Of a stretch of 64,000 bases of DNA, positions 51,183 to 64,000 are shown piece by piece (the first letter of the stretch is position 1; each line of letters begins with the position of its first letter). Both the position numbers and the translations under genes were made by a program. The stretch lies in the NCBI GenBank assembly GCA_014706385.1, contig JACGZH010000005.1, forward strand, positions 248,001-312,000, in the 5' to 3' direction. The DNA comes from Phaffia rhodozyma. Its lineage: Eukaryota; Basidiomycota; Tremellomycetes; Cystofilobasidiales; Mrakiaceae. The notes beneath the pieces were generated by a model that was not told where the DNA came from, made no database searches, and saw only the letters and a list, made by a program, of their open reading frames with translations.

Positions 51183-53430
51183 TTAAACCTTTCGTTTCTT
51201 GTGGTTTCGTGCATGGGAAGATTCTGAAGCAGTCGAGATCGAGAAAGACTTTCGTCTTTTCAGACCACCCAAACCAAAGACATACTCCTCGCGAGAGGGT
51301 GCCTGAGCCGCGCACACGGATGTATGGTCGATATGCCGAAGAAGGGCGTCACTAAGCATCAGCAGATTGGCAAGGTATCAAACAGTTAGCCACCCACCAC
51401 CATATGGATAAATTCTGTAGAAACTAGAAGCATAAGATGAAGAGTACAAGTCGAGTCTGAACCTACTTTCTCATGAAACCCGTTGAGCAGATGGGACAAA
51501 CATAGGGCTTGTCGCCACTATGGATGCGCTGGTGTCGCACATAGTCATTCTGAAAGTGAAGAGAAAAACACAAGTTCATTGTCAGACCTATTAAACAGAA
51601 CAGAAACATATCTGGACAAGTTTCTGAAATATAACAACCTTTCTCAGGAACCTCTCGAGGCACATATCACATCCAAACGGCCGAGGATGTTCAGGGTCAT
51701 AATTCTCCATCGAGACCTTCGTCTTTGGCTTCTTCGTCCTCCGCTTCGAATTCTTTGGAGTAACAGATTTGGTCGATCTATCACTCGTTCCTACAGAGCC
51801 TGAAGAACTCGTTCCTACAGAGCCTGAAGAAGTGACAGCTGTAGGTTCTATCGGGATCTGAGATGAAGAAGCCGTCTTGGTGACAGGTGTAGATACAGAC
51901 CCGGACGCAGAAGGAAGGCCCCTGGTCCAAGATCGTCGGAAGCTAGGTTCTGTCGCTGTACTGGTTGCTGAGACGGGCAACGTGCTTGCCCGTTTTTTTG
52001 TCCGCTTCAACTGGGTCAGAGTTGCCTCTGCTGACCGATAGACGGGCATAGGGGATGGCGTTCGAGTTGTTGGTATCTAGACAGAAGAACCAGACGCACA
52101 GGTGGGTAGTTAGTAACCAAGTCTACAAATCCTATTAATTAATGGAATGAACGAACAATCTCGTCGTTTGACTCTGAACCGTCCTCCGACTCGTCCCTTT
52201 CACCAGCCGCTTCGGCCTCGTTCAAGGTCTCATCTGCACTCACTGTTACGCTGCTCATCTTCGTTGGCGGGCAATCAGATCCCACTCCCAAGCCCAATAC
52301 CGGCGTTCTTCCTTTGGCCAAGCCAACGAGGATCTGCCCTGACATCCGAACATCATCATCCACAGTATCGCTCTTGACAGGTGCTGGGTCGACAAGGTCC
52401 TCTAAAGAGAGGGGTAGAGGCGCAAAGGACGAGATTTGCCTAAAGGAACGATCAGTCGACGGAGGCGAGGGATATGTTTCTGTGACCTTCTCCTCTGGTA
52501 GCGGATCTGGTGTGCTCTCATGAGGAGTCAACGGTACGTGACCGATCGTAGGAAGAGCAGACCTAACTGCAGAGTATGGTGGAGAGATTGAGGGGGGGAA
52601 TGCTGACAGTTGCTGTCGAGGGGAAGGGTAGGTATCAGAATGATCAAATGCAGTACGGTTGGTCTGATTGATCGAACCACTAAAATGCCATCTTGAACCG
52701 GGCTGATATCGATGTGGATTAGGATGGGAATCTTGCCAGTATTTCGGACTCTGTTGTGGAAGCTGAGAGTGTACCCATGGCGTGGATTCGGTAGCTGGGA
52801 TAGAAGTTTGAAGGGCGTCTCGGAAAGGCGTTGGGCCATTAGAAAAGAGAGGGACAGAGCCTTTGCTCAGAGAGATATAAGATAAGCACGATCGGTCAGT
52901 ACCATCGTTCAATGTTGTTTTGAGCCGTTCGTCGTTCGATCTGTGAGGCTCAATTCGTTGCAAGCCAACACGCATTTCATCTGCGTGCTGTTTCTGCTGA
53001 GGTTCTGGCCACTGTTTATGAAGTTTGAGTTGACTACCTTCGCGTGGCTCAATGTTGTTGAGAACTTCAAGCCTAGGACCAGGAACATCTGGCCGCCAAG
53101 GAGGTTGGACCTGATAGCATGAGGAGCTCTGTCTGTGGAATTCACCGTGTTGATGCCGAAGACCACTCGGTTCGAAGCCCTGCGCACCTGCCGACACAAA
53201 GGACCCAGTACAATGGCTATAAGATGATTCTCTCGGTGGATTCTGTTCTGGCGGAAGATCGATACACGGTTTTCTTGGAGGCCCTAGATGTGCTTGGTTG
53301 TCAAGTGAGTGAATCTCTGGGTTAGTTCAGTGGGTACAAAGATCGAGATAGAATGTGGCCACGCACTTGGAAGACTGTATGGGAAGTAACGGGGTGAACT
53401 ATGATCGGATCGACAGGTTGAACCATCCAT
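51183..53430 (-). CDS. C2H2 zinc-finger protein, probable transcription factor
   Basis: Exons in transcription order: 53430-53367, 53292-52157, 52076-51639, 51549-51467, 51351-51183; 629 residues from the first ATG (53430). An acceptor-like site just before it means an upstream exon is possible. Two adjacent zinc fingers lie near the C terminus: CDMCLERFLRKNDYVRHQRIH (C2H2; 21 residues, so read as CDMCLERFLRK plus NDYVRHQRIH), then the HSGDKPYVC linker, then CPIC...RHIDHTSVC, a C2HC variant. The end is a strong nuclear-localisation signal (HKKRKV). A Ser/Thr/Lys-rich part with KRRTKKPKTK precedes the fingers. The long N terminus is Gln/Pro/Ser-rich, like an activation domain. Target genes are unknown. 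Confidence 0.85.
51784..51832. repeat. 24-bp tandem duplication in the zinc-finger gene
   Basis: Two adjacent, essentially identical copies of a 24-bp unit coding for the repeated residues SSGSVGTS on the minus strand. A third partial copy (TSSGSVGT) precedes them. Confidence 0.8.
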
Positions 53431-54289
53431 AGTAGAAAGAGGTTCTAGAGGATGAGATGAATAGGGAAAGTAGAAACGCGCGCTCCACGGACGATTGTCA
53501 GCCGACAAGGCATTAGAACAGATGATGCTTCGGCTCTCGATGGAGGGAAGACAGTATACGTACCAAATGCTGAAGACAATATCACAGCCACTCCTGGTAG
53601 ACGTTGTTCAAAGTTTCGGCGACATAGTTCGAATGACATGGATTGATTTCCCATTCTTTCTCTCTGTTTTCAATCGTGTAATGGTTGGAGAGTGAAGTGG
53701 AAGGAGGAAGAAAAGAGGGACGAAAGAAAGAATGACGAAGGAGAGAGGAAAGAAGGAGGAAGGGTGGAAAGAAGGAGAAGAGAAAAAGAGCCCCGAGGGA
53801 GAGAAAAGAGATGGGGTGGAGGATTCAAATGGGGGGTGCTCCTGGTCAGATTGCAGGATGGAAGGGGTTCTCTCGGTTGAGGTGCACCACAAAACCGGAT
53901 CGAAGCGGAAGATCACCGCCAGACAGCCCTGAAGGAGAGGGAGAGGCGATAGGTGAGAAGAAAAATGATTTAGGCCAGGGGATCGCCGGCCAGGATCAGG
54001 GTCAGGAACAGAGCGGAGGATATAAAAAGTTATACCTTAAGTTAACTACGACTTCCGGGCAAAAGACGGAAAGAGATGATCTGGGCTAGTATATCTGTCG
54101 ATCTTTGCCTTGCCTTCTGCTCTCTATCCATCGTCCTTGTCATCCATCGGGGAATATACCACCAGAGATCGACTCACCCGCCCAGTCTTTATGTCGTTTT
54201 CCAATTGGGCACATGTTGTCAAAAGAGAAGAAGATATATAATTGCATGATCAAATGCATTAAGTTCTTTATCTGGCGCTTACGTTTCCA

Positions 54290-55140
54290 GACCATAAGCA
54301 AAACGGGCGGTCTTCAGCCATATTTAGAGTTTTTCAACCTATCTCCACGTACCAGACTCCTGTTTTCTAGAAGTCCAAGGTACTGACCACTTGCTCGAGC
54401 TCATTTGTATCTCTCTTCAATCATATGATGATGTATCAATTTAACAATCAGTTTGGAGGACATGCGAGGAAAATCAGATGCATTCACACACTCCTCATCG
54501 AATGACTAGTTGATCAAACCCGAACCAACAACCCGCGTCCTCTCGGAAATAACAGTGAGGATAAGAAGAATTGAGGCTGCGCCACAAACTCAACAAATTC
54601 AACAAGCTCAAGCTCAAGTAGATCCAGCATATCCATTGTCATCAGCAGAGGGATCTGTTTCGTTGAGATCAAAACCGACCGTATGCTGATTCACGCTTTG
54701 CTATTTCTTCTTTTTGTTTCAGTAGGGGTCGCAAGGGCTTTCGGGCCTTTTCAATCCTATGATTATACAATTACTGAAGAAAGCTAATGGCCTCTTTATT
54801 CTCTTGATCGCAGAACAATCAAACTCATCCTAGCTTCTTCTCTCTACAACTACTGTTACGACTTCCTCCTATTGTCTTTTCCAATCCATCCTGCTTGCTG
54901 TCCTGCGCGGTCTTGCTGTAAATCTTTCTTGAACAGGATAATTCATTGAATCACAGATCAGAAGATCTCTCTACTCACAGTGACCTACCGGAAGATGGCC
55001 ACAAGATGCAGAGGAATGCGTGTGGTAGATGAAGGCTACATTAAATACCTAAATTTGGCTGAATTGACGAAGTGCTTTCCAGAGACCCGTCCCAGGGCGA
55101 ATGTTGTATGCATATTTGTATGTATGGAGGGAGAGGTTTG
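54290..55140 (+). pseudogene. Possible decayed or unrecognised gene
   Basis: On the plus strand, a frame around 54295-54378 (GGLQPYLEFFNLSPRTRL) ends at a good donor (54379, GTACTG). An acceptor at about 54451 continues in phase as SLEDMRGKSDAFTHSSSND, then meets TAG at about 54508. The same frame goes on as LIKPEPTTRVLSEITVRIRR and IQQAQAQVDPAYPLSSAEGS to another good donor (GTATGC, about 54680). At 54995 a 48-codon ATG frame begins MATRCRGMRVVDEGYIKYLN. The pieces suggest an old gene with an in-frame stop, or a gene whose splicing I have not solved. No family recognised. Confidence 0.25.
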
Positions 55141-57867
55141 AGCATGTTTGTGAGAAGGACGGGAGAACGGGATCGTCCCCTCAAGACGACAGCATTGTTT
55201 TAGGTACGATAGATGTTTATCCAGTAAATCTGATGTTTAACTCGTGGGTGATGATATGAAAAAAAGATAAAATTAATTAAGCCAATGGTGATTTTTACTT
55301 TTTCAAGCTCTGGTAAATTAAGAAATGCAATGATCCTGATTAAGAAAGGAGAAATTTTCCTAACTAATTGTTCCGCAAAACCAGGCCGCGTGGACCTGTG
55401 TTCGCAGCACCGCAGTCTCGGAACATGAAAAAATCGAAGCTAAAAGTAAACTAACCCACGCCTCCGGCGACTGACCCTATCCTTTATCTGCTTTGCTAAA
55501 AAAAGGGAAAACATCTTTCAAACCTCCATTTGTCCATTTGATAAGATGACCATAGCAGAAGGACGTCATTTATAAACAAGGCTGAGGTCAAATCTCCGTT
55601 AGTGACCATCGCCACTACCATCAACATCGTCCTTAACGACCCCGACGTCATCCAAGAGTCTCATTCCTTACGATCAAATAATAGAGCTCAATCTCATCTT
55701 ATTCGCGCATTCATGATGTCCTGCCCAGGTCGAACGTCCTCTTTGTTTGATTCCAAAAGTATGGTCTAGGTTAGGACTAGAGCCAAACCCGGGGATAGTG
55801 CTGGCTCATGTCATATTCAGAGTCTTCTCATGCCATTCGGTTTCGTCAGTCGCATTCGTCTTGAAGTACCTGTCTAACCTCAGTCCAACACCCACGTCGT
55901 CGTTCATCTCAATTATTACCGTCTCTCTTGTACATATTCTGTACGAGACGAGTATGTATCCGTTCGAGCGTTTTGTGAGCAGAACAGTATAGCTAACTAG
56001 TTCGGAAAACAACATCCAACGTGTTTGAAATGCCACGTTGTACTCGATCATTCATCGAATTCCGTCCCGATCGAAGAACATGCAATGTGTCAAAAAGTTC
56101 AAATGACGGGCGGCCCTTTTTCTGAAACCGTTGGATCTGTTCTGTTCCGATTTTTTTGGGTTTTCCCAAACTTTTCTATCCCGTTTGATCTTCTTTAGCA
56201 AAATCTCTAACGCGTTCGCAGACTCATTGAAATACATCTCGTTGAGAGGCGCACGCCCCGAAGCGCGGGCTGACCATCATTCAATGAATGAGGCATATCA
56301 GTGTATCTGTCTTCGTGCTGATTGCCCCTCATATTAGATCATTGACCCCAAGCTTTCTTGGATATTCTGCGATTGAGATTGGGTGCTACTAATGGATTGG
56401 GTGATACAAACAAGACTCGTTCAGTCTCAGGTCAGCAAGAGAGAGAGCAATCTCATAAAAATCGAGAAGGGTTCTGTTCATATGGCGCAGAGGTCGTCAA
56501 TACGAAGTTCATTCTGATCCCTTTGTTACACAAATCGGCGCTCTTCTTTACAGATGAAGCAACTGATCATAGTTTGTCTAAACAGAATGTTCGGGACAAG
56601 ATCGAACACGGATGTTCGCATCCATATCCGTCTACTCACTCGCTCTGATTTTGACATCCTCCTGAGGAGTAAAAATGGATGTGATTTTCTTCACTTAAAA
56701 TTCTTTCTTAGTGTTCCCTGATTCTCACAGGCGCTACTCTGTTGAATAATATCTGACTTCACTCATCATTCGTGGTTTATGTTTCTGAAACGTTCATCGC
56801 AGCTTGCACTTTCATTTCATTTTCAAAAACAATCTTCGTGTCGAAGAAATTTGTTGCATTGTTAAAACGTGTTGTTCATTTTTCCCTTGATACTCTTCGA
56901 TTCCTCATCGAATCTGAGCTAGCACACTTCACGACTCTCCCTTTACACGCTTGGTATCCGAACACTGGCCAATGTTAATTTCGTCGGGGTTCTGAAGGAG
57001 TCGCCCGACATAGCGTTCTCACCATACGCAACTCTCCATCTCTTACGAATTTTGTTGCTATTGTATTGGCATCCGAACTCGGTTTTGTATTGAATATGAT
57101 TCAAAGTTATATATATATATCTCAAAGAAAATAAAAATGATCAGAAGGCTCTCTACGCACCGTCTGCTTAGATTTGCTGTTATATATGCACATGACCAGC
57201 TTCTTGGCTGTCAGTCTTACCTATCACGATTTTTGACTTCCAACATGTTCTGTACCGAGGTTGGATCCAAGTCGATATCGTGGGCGTAAGCACTCTTCCT
57301 GTTTATGTTCAAGTTGCCTTCGTGAGATTTATTGATGATCATAATCTGTTTTGGACTAAGTATTATCTATCTTCTGACTTGTAGAAGAAACACAGAGATA
57401 AGTAAACAAGTGAGGAAACATTAGGCACGGATCCATTAGCATATACCCACATAGAAAGGTACATTAGCCAGATCCACATTCTTCAGCCTTATCGACTCCA
57501 TATTCGCTTTCTTGGCTTTTGACCTGGCTACCCTGGCGTGCTTGTGTGAACATACACCGTGCTTAGTCAGCAGTAAACTCTGATGAATATAGCTTTCTAT
57601 TCATCTCTGGGTTGGTCAGACTCATTCGGATATTCACCGAATATCTCGCTCACAGTCCAAGGCTCTATCTTGAGTTAACCGCTTCGATCTTTATCAGAAA
57701 GAGAAAGAATGAATGAATTACGTTAAAAATTAAGAAGCGAAAGAAACAAATGGTACAATATCCAACGAGGAACGATAGAGCCAAAACGAGAAGAGATAAA
57801 GGGAGAAAATTAGCCTAATGTCGGGGCACACCATCTGGGCAAATTTGGGGGCAACCAACTCACGGGC

Positions 57868-57882
57868 GGGGGGGGGGGGGGG
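57868..57882 (+). repeat. Homopolymer of 15 G
   Basis: Fifteen consecutive G, preceded by CGGGC, ending 88 bp before the start codon of the ArfGAP gene. Such a run is length-unstable and also easily miscounted in sequencing. Confidence 0.9.
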
Positions 57883-57970
57883 CTGTTGCCATCTCTGAGA
57901 GGAATAAGCACAAACAATCGTCCATCTATCCTCCAAACATTCTTTTCTGTTTCTCTTCGTGTTCACTCAC

Positions 57971-59835
<1,865 letters not shown>

Positions 59836-60453
59836 AGCCTGCCTCGTCTCGCATTTGATATTCCATGAGGTTGATTAAATGTCGGTCTAGTTGTGTTTGC
59901 TGTGAATTTCAATGAATTCATACTGTTTTCCTCACCTTGCGGGAATTATACATCAAGTTGCGATGTGAAATACGTATGATCATGTGTGAACATCGTTAAT
60001 ATCACTAAGCTGGACAAGCATGCCGAGCGAATACAGACACGATGGATATCAAGGGCAACCGCGGACAGACAAAACCTCTTACATAAGCCGGATATAATGA
60101 CGGAGAAAGCTCCCAAAGAGGCAAGAAGGCGGGGAAACGGATTCACCGAGATGCTTGTCAGGCTGACTCGAGGCCCCAAGGACTTAGCCGGTAGCTCAAA
60201 GCGTCATCAGCCTTTTTACCTTTTGCTGCCCATTTTGACCCGGTTCGTCCGATGGACACTTTCTCCGCACGATCCATCTCCCACTCCACCGCACGGGCCT
60301 CGGATTATATAAACCTGTTCCTAGAATCCATCTCGTTTTTCAATTTTGCTTCTTCTCCTTCCCCATCCAATACCAGTCTTCTTGCCCACCATTCTTCATC
60401 GAATCATCTCCCCCACCGCCACCCGAACGATCACTAGAAACTTCTCGACAAAG
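59836..60453. other. Intergenic: ArfGAP 3' region and reductase promoter
   Basis: No gene seen. A TATATAA box lies at 60306-60312 and a pyrimidine-rich leader at about 60320-60420. Confidence 0.7.
60306..60312 (+). promoter_or_regulatory. TATA box of the aldo-keto reductase gene
   Basis: TATATAA in a GC-richer context about 145 bp before the ATG, followed by a CT-rich leader, which is a sensible position for a fungal TATA element. Confidence 0.5.
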
Positions 60454-61803
60454 ATGTCTGACGGAAACTGGACCAAGTAAGTCGTTAGCTTCTCACCAGA
60501 CAGATCAGCTTCCTAGAATACGATGCATAAGGACATTGGATCGGGTTCTATCGAGCTGATATCATCATTTCACACTCCCCTCGCTCTTGCAGAAAGACCT
60601 TCACCCTCAACACTGGTGATAAAATTCCTGCTTTCGGACTGTGCGTGTCTCTTCCCTTCTACTCACGAAGCGAGCGATCGTCTGGCTGATCTTCTCCAAT
60701 CTCGTTCTCTTCTAGCGGTACGTGGCAGTCTGGACCCAACGAAGTCCGAAAGGCTGTTGCCGCCGCCCTTAAGGCTGGCTATAGACACATTGATACCGCT
60801 GCCGCTTATGGTTCGTTCAGTAGCGCATATACACATTTCCCTCTTCCACTCCTTCCTAAGGATTTATCGTATCTATATGGCCGTTTCTTTGGGTTTCTTG
60901 ATTTTAGGCAACGAGGCCGAGGTAGGACAAGGCATTAAGGACTCTGGAGTCCCCCGAGAGGAGATTTGGATCACCACCAAGCTTGACAACCCTCATCACA
61001 AGCGAGCGCACGATGCCCTTGCCGACTCTTTGAAGAAGCTTGACACAGACTATATTGATCTCTGGCTTATGCGTAAGTCCTTCTCCAACTGAGGTGTTGT
61101 GTATTTCGACTGATCTTCATCCTATCTCGTCTTTCTTCTCAAAGATTGGCCTGTGTCTTCCGATCCCGCTGATGTGCCCAATAAGGTTTACGACGACTGG
61201 AACTTTGTTGATACCTGGAAGGTGATGGAAGAGATTTACAACGCCGGAGACAAGCGAGTTCGAAACATTGGTATCTCCAACTTTGACATCACCAGTCTCA
61301 ACAAGCTCCTCCCTACTGTCAAGGTTACCCCTGTTAGTATCTTCCTTTCATCTTTCCTACCTGCGATTGCAAATGTATCTTTGAGTCTTTTTACTCAATT
61401 TTCTCAATACTTCCTCCCTTGGTAGGCCGTCAATCAAATTGAGCTTCACCCTAACAACCCTACCCCGAAGCTCGTCGCTTTCTGTAACGAGAAGGGCATT
61501 CACAACACCGCCTACTCCTGCCTCGGATCGACCGACTCTCCTTTAGCCAAGGATAAGACTCTTGCTTCCATTGCCGATAAATACAAGACTTCGACCCAGA
61601 AGGTCCTCCTCGCTTGGGGTCTTCAGAAGGGATTCTCGGTCATCCCTAAGAGTGTTACTCCCAGTCGAATTGAGGGAAACTTTGACATTGACGGCTTGGT
61701 CCTTGAGCAGGAGGATGTCGACAAATTGTCCTCCCTCCCTGATAGATTCAAGGTCTGCGGTGATTCTTGGGTACCGGTCACTGTCTTCCACGAGCAAGAG
61801 TAG
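60454..61803 (+). CDS. NADPH-dependent aldo-keto reductase (Gcy1/Ypr1 type)
   Basis: Reduces aldehydes or keto sugars with NADPH in the cytosol. Substrate is not predictable from sequence. Exons 60454-60476, 60593-60640, 60716-60810, 60908-61072, 61145-61332, 61426-61803; 298 residues, slightly shorter than the usual 310-320. The (beta/alpha)8 barrel motifs and catalytic tetrad are intact: HIDTAAAYGNE (Asp and Tyr), WITTKLDN (Lys), DLWLMHWP (His). The family patterns VRNIGISNFDITSL and QKGFSVIPKSVTPSRIEGNF (coenzyme-binding Lys and Arg) are also present. The C terminus ends CGDSWVPVTVFHEQE. The barrel is complete, so the shorter length reflects the substrate loops. Confidence 0.95.
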
Positions 61804-62237
61804 ATCATCAGAGCGACTTTGAAAAACAGTAATACCCTGGCTTGTTCTTTCCTCTCGGAACGATAGAATTTGCCACTGCTTCTTTCTCTTCTTGGGCTCT
61901 TCTTCCCTCTTTCTCTATATTTCCCTTGTATTGAGCGTAGCCTTGTCCTTGTTTCTTCTGTTCCGTCCCTTCTCGCGCATACTTCATTCGCTGTATTACG
62001 TATGTTTTGTCTGTTCAACATTCAAAAAAAAAGTCGATCTCTCGGTTAACGCTAGCAGGATGTCTCAAATCAACTCTTGGATTTCACATTCGCCTTTCTG
62101 TCCATTGTTCCCCATCTAGAGGCTACAAACTTGTTTAGCTGCTTCAAAGAGAAAAAAATAACGTTTCATGCAAATATACAGTCAAAATATACACCGAAAC
62201 CCTCGACCGACTAATGTAATTCCTCTTATCAAAGCAA
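61804..62237. other. Intergenic between convergent genes
   Basis: 3' regions of the reductase and the nucleoporin. No gene seen. Confidence 0.7.
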
Positions 62238-63899
62238 TTATCTAACACTCAGCGGAGGTGGAACCGCTGGAATTTGACCAAACTCGAATTCATCTGCTTC
62301 GAAGGCAAGACGCCATGCTTCAGGGAGACCTTCCAGAGGGCTAATCGATGACCCAAATGGATCATCTTCTCTTGAAATCGTTGTCGATCGTCCAGATCCA
62401 GATCCAGATCCAAACCCAGTTCCAGCTCCGGCTCCAAGTCCGGGTGATGAGCCGAAAGCTCCTGAAGAGGCAGTATTCGGAAAGGCCGCAGATGGTTGAG
62501 ACATTGTTCCAAAAGCGGAGGGTTGACCAAAAGCCGAAGAAGTCGGAGCCGCCGTTGTCGCGGAAAGTTCCGAAGAGTTGGCAGGTAAGGCCGAGCCGAA
62601 AGCAGAGAAACCGGTGGATGATGGTTGGCCAGACGCTGATCCTACGGTGCTCGAGCTTGATTGACCGAAAGCACTCGTCGGAGCGGCAGGAACGACCGCC
62701 GGACTTGAAGGATTACCGAACGCCGAGCTTGAACTTGATTGACCGAAGGCTGAAGCTTGGCCAAATGCAGATGCCGTTGTTGGTATTGATGTTGATGTTG
62801 ATGGCGGTTGAGCAGCCGTCTGACCGAAAGCAGACGGTTGCCCAAATGCTCCTCCGACAGAAGGCTGCGCGAAAGCAGACCCACCAGACGCAATACCGAT
62901 GTTACTTGCAGTAGCTCCAAAAGCGGATGGCTTTCCAAATGCAGCCGGCTGACCGAACGCAGATCCCAGATTAGCCGTCGACCCAAAAGCGGATGGTTGA
63001 CCGAAAGCAGACCCGGCGGTTGTCGATCCAAAAGCTGACGTTGTCGTCGATGATCCGGATGGGTTACTACTACTAAACGCGCCAAATCCGGTGGATGGTC
63101 CGGCTGTTGACGTCGCTCCACCGGGTGGGTTTGAACCAAACGCTCCAAAGCCGCCGGAGGAAGCTCCGAAAGCGCTAGGAGCACCGAAAGCTGAGCCGGC
63201 AGGCCTGGTGGTCGACGCCGAACCAAATGCAGAAGGAGAAGCAGCTGTTCCTGACGTTGCTCCCGAAGATCCAAAGGCAGATGTAGAGGCTGGGGCACCA
63301 AAAGCGGATGGAGCAGCGGAGGAGCCAAAAGCGGAAGGTTGGCTCGTTGATCCACCAAACGGAGACGGTTTGGCTGCTCCGAAAGCGGATGGAGCGCCGA
63401 ATGCTGAGCTGGGAGATCCTACGGTTGCTCCGAAAGGAGATGGGCTAGAAGTAGGCGCACCAAATGGAGAAGGTTTGACGGCCGATCCAAAAGCTGACGT
63501 CGAATTTGCTGGGGTTCCGCCAAATGGTGATGAGGAGGATGTATTTGCCGAACTGCCAAAAGCAGGTGCTGAGAATTGACCGAACGAACTTTTCCCGAAT
63601 GCGCTTGATGAGCCGGATCCGAAAGCTCCTCCTCCACTGGCAGACGATCCAAATGGTCCTGGGTTACCTCCACCTCCAAATGACCCAATTGCTGTTGAAG
63701 ATCCGAAGGCGCTGGGTTTGTTGAGCGCACTCCCAAAAGCACTGTTCGCACCGGTGGATACACCGAATGCGCTTGTCGCAGGAGCAGGCTGGGAAGACGA
63801 AGCCAGAGTATTCATGTGTTGAACCGCACTTTGTGAGTTCGATCGAGCTTGCTGCAATTGATTTTCGGCACTGTTTATCAATTGAGCTTCTTGTTGAGC
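62238..63899 (-). CDS. FG-repeat nucleoporin (Nup42/Amo1-like), C-terminal part
   Basis: Nuclear pore protein whose Phe-Gly repeats bind transport receptors. One exon, 63899-62238, is visible. It begins at an acceptor (63900-63901), so the N terminus lies beyond the window. It starts with a coiled-coil-like helix (QQEAQLINSAENQLQQARSN), then about 450 residues of SAFGxx repeats (more than 40 FG units, mostly SAFG and PSAFG, some PFG). It ends with an ordered segment, GLPEAWRLAFEADEFEFGQI, followed by PAVPPPLSVR. That ending matches the C-terminal Gle1-binding region of the Nup42/NLP1/Amo1 family. The CCCH zinc finger expected at the start of that family would lie outside, so the exact member is not proven. 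Confidence 0.85.
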   Translation of the reverse strand, partial: AQQEAQLINSAENQLQQARSNSQSAVQHMNTLASSSQPAPATSAFGVSTGANSAFGSALNKPSAFGSSTAIGSFGGGGNPGPFGSSASGGGAFGSGSSSAFGKSSFGQFSAPAFGSSANTSSSSPFGGTPANSTSAFGSAVKPSPFGAPTSSPSPFGATVGSPSSAFGAPSAFGAAKPSPFGGSTSQPSAFGSSAAPSAFGAPASTSAFGSSGATSGTAASPSAFGSASTTRPAGSAFGAPSAFGASSGGFGAFGSNPPGGATSTAGPSTGFGAFSSSNPSGSSTTTSAFGSTTAGSAFGQPSAFGSTANLGSAFGQPAAFGKPSAFGATASNIGIASGGSAFAQPSVGGAFGQPSAFGQTAAQPPSTSTSIPTTASAFGQASAFGQSSSSSAFGNPSSPAVVPAAPTSAFGQSSSSTVGSASGQPSSTGFSAFGSALPANSSELSATTAAPTSSAFGQPSAFGTMSQPSAAFPNTASSGAFGSSPGLGAGAGTGFGSGSGSGRSTTISREDDPFGSSISPLEGLPEAWRLAFEADEFEFGQIPAVPPPLSVR

Positions 63900-64000
63900 C
63901 TATAAACCGATAAAACAAGAATATCGTAGGGATAGAAGAGAGAAAGACGGTAATAAGGTATGGTTGAGCATTAGAGACAACAAAGATCCCATAGGAATGA

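Larger units (their letters stand above)
53431..57970. other. 4.5-kb gene-poor interval
   Basis: Longest stretch without an assigned gene. 53690-53830 is almost pure purine on the plus strand (CT-rich leader side of the zinc-finger gene). 54290-55140 holds a string of protein-like open frames on the plus strand broken by stops (separate entry). 55200-57700 is AT-rich with only short frames. A (TA)n stretch lies at 57107-57119. A run of 15 G occurs at 57868-57882. No tRNA, rRNA or transposon was recognised. Confidence 0.5.

Noticed and set aside
56260..56650. Plus-strand frames of 68 and 96 codons in the large gap (56131-56337 and 56358-56648)
   Set aside because: No domain, no consistent splice partners, and composition close to random AT-rich sequence.
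57250..57410. Short spliced frame MFCTEVGSKSISWA plus RNTEISKQVRKH
   Set aside because: Good donor and acceptor but only 27 residues with no support, so treated as chance.
62642..63358. 238-codon minus-strand frame rich in Leu/Pro/Arg, and 63091-63579 on the plus strand
   Set aside because: Other-frame readings of the FG-repeat exon. Their regularity comes from the repeats.

Overview
This is a nuclear DNA window from an intron-dense fungus, most probably a basidiomycete yeast. Actin, RPN10, TIM50, KEI1 and an IPC-type sphingolipid subunit mark it as fungal. Nearly every gene is cut by many short introns of about 50-110 nt with GTNNGT donors, branch points like CTNAC/CTGAC, and AG acceptors. 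I count about 115 introns in 21 genes. CGA arginine codons are favoured in the highly expressed genes. The architecture fits Tremellomycetes/Cystofilobasidiales (Phaffia/Xanthophyllomyces-like), but that placement is inference, not demonstrated. All exon joins were read by eye; for almost every gene the exon lengths and phases add up to an uninterrupted frame.

Layout: 59-1607 (+) 3' part of UGP1; 2106-3754 (+) secreted M28 aminopeptidase; 4257-5905 (-) homocysteine S-methyltransferase; 6801-8752 (-) Ser-rich protein of unknown function; 10191-12284 (+) TIM50; 12840-18479 (+) Sec7/PH Arf-GEF; 18871-25193 (-) a second, different Sec7 Arf-GEF, convergent with the first; 26054-27941 (-) RPN10, divergent from 28316-30128 (+) actin; 30710-34251 (+) Sir2-family deacetylase; 34487-35924 (-) KEI1, divergent from 36095-37014 (+) PTRHD1-like protein; 37113-38795 (-) mitochondrial FMT1; 40517-43454 (+) ABCF ATPase ARB1; 44065-45891 (+) MEMO; 46223-48455 (+) mitochondrial ribosomal protein uL24m; 49491-50450 (-) small mitochondrial membrane protein (COA1-like?); 51183-53430 (-) C2H2 zinc-finger protein; 57971-59835 (+) ArfGAP; 60454-61803 (+) aldo-keto reductase; 62238-63899 (-) C-terminal part of an FG nucleoporin.

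Most genes are ordinary housekeeping genes without operon-like logic. Two themes recur. Three regulators of Arf GTPases (two GEFs and one GAP) lie within 47 kb. Four genes serve mitochondria (TIM50, FMT1, uL24m, COA1-like). The most unusual content is gene structure: a Sir2 gene with four exons of 11-14 nt, RPN10 with 12- and 14-nt exons, actin with its start codon split by an intron, and a GC-AG intron in TIM50. I saw no transposon, rRNA, tRNA or CRISPR. The 4.5-kb interval 53431-57970 and the 1.7-kb interval 38796-40516 are the least explained stretches.
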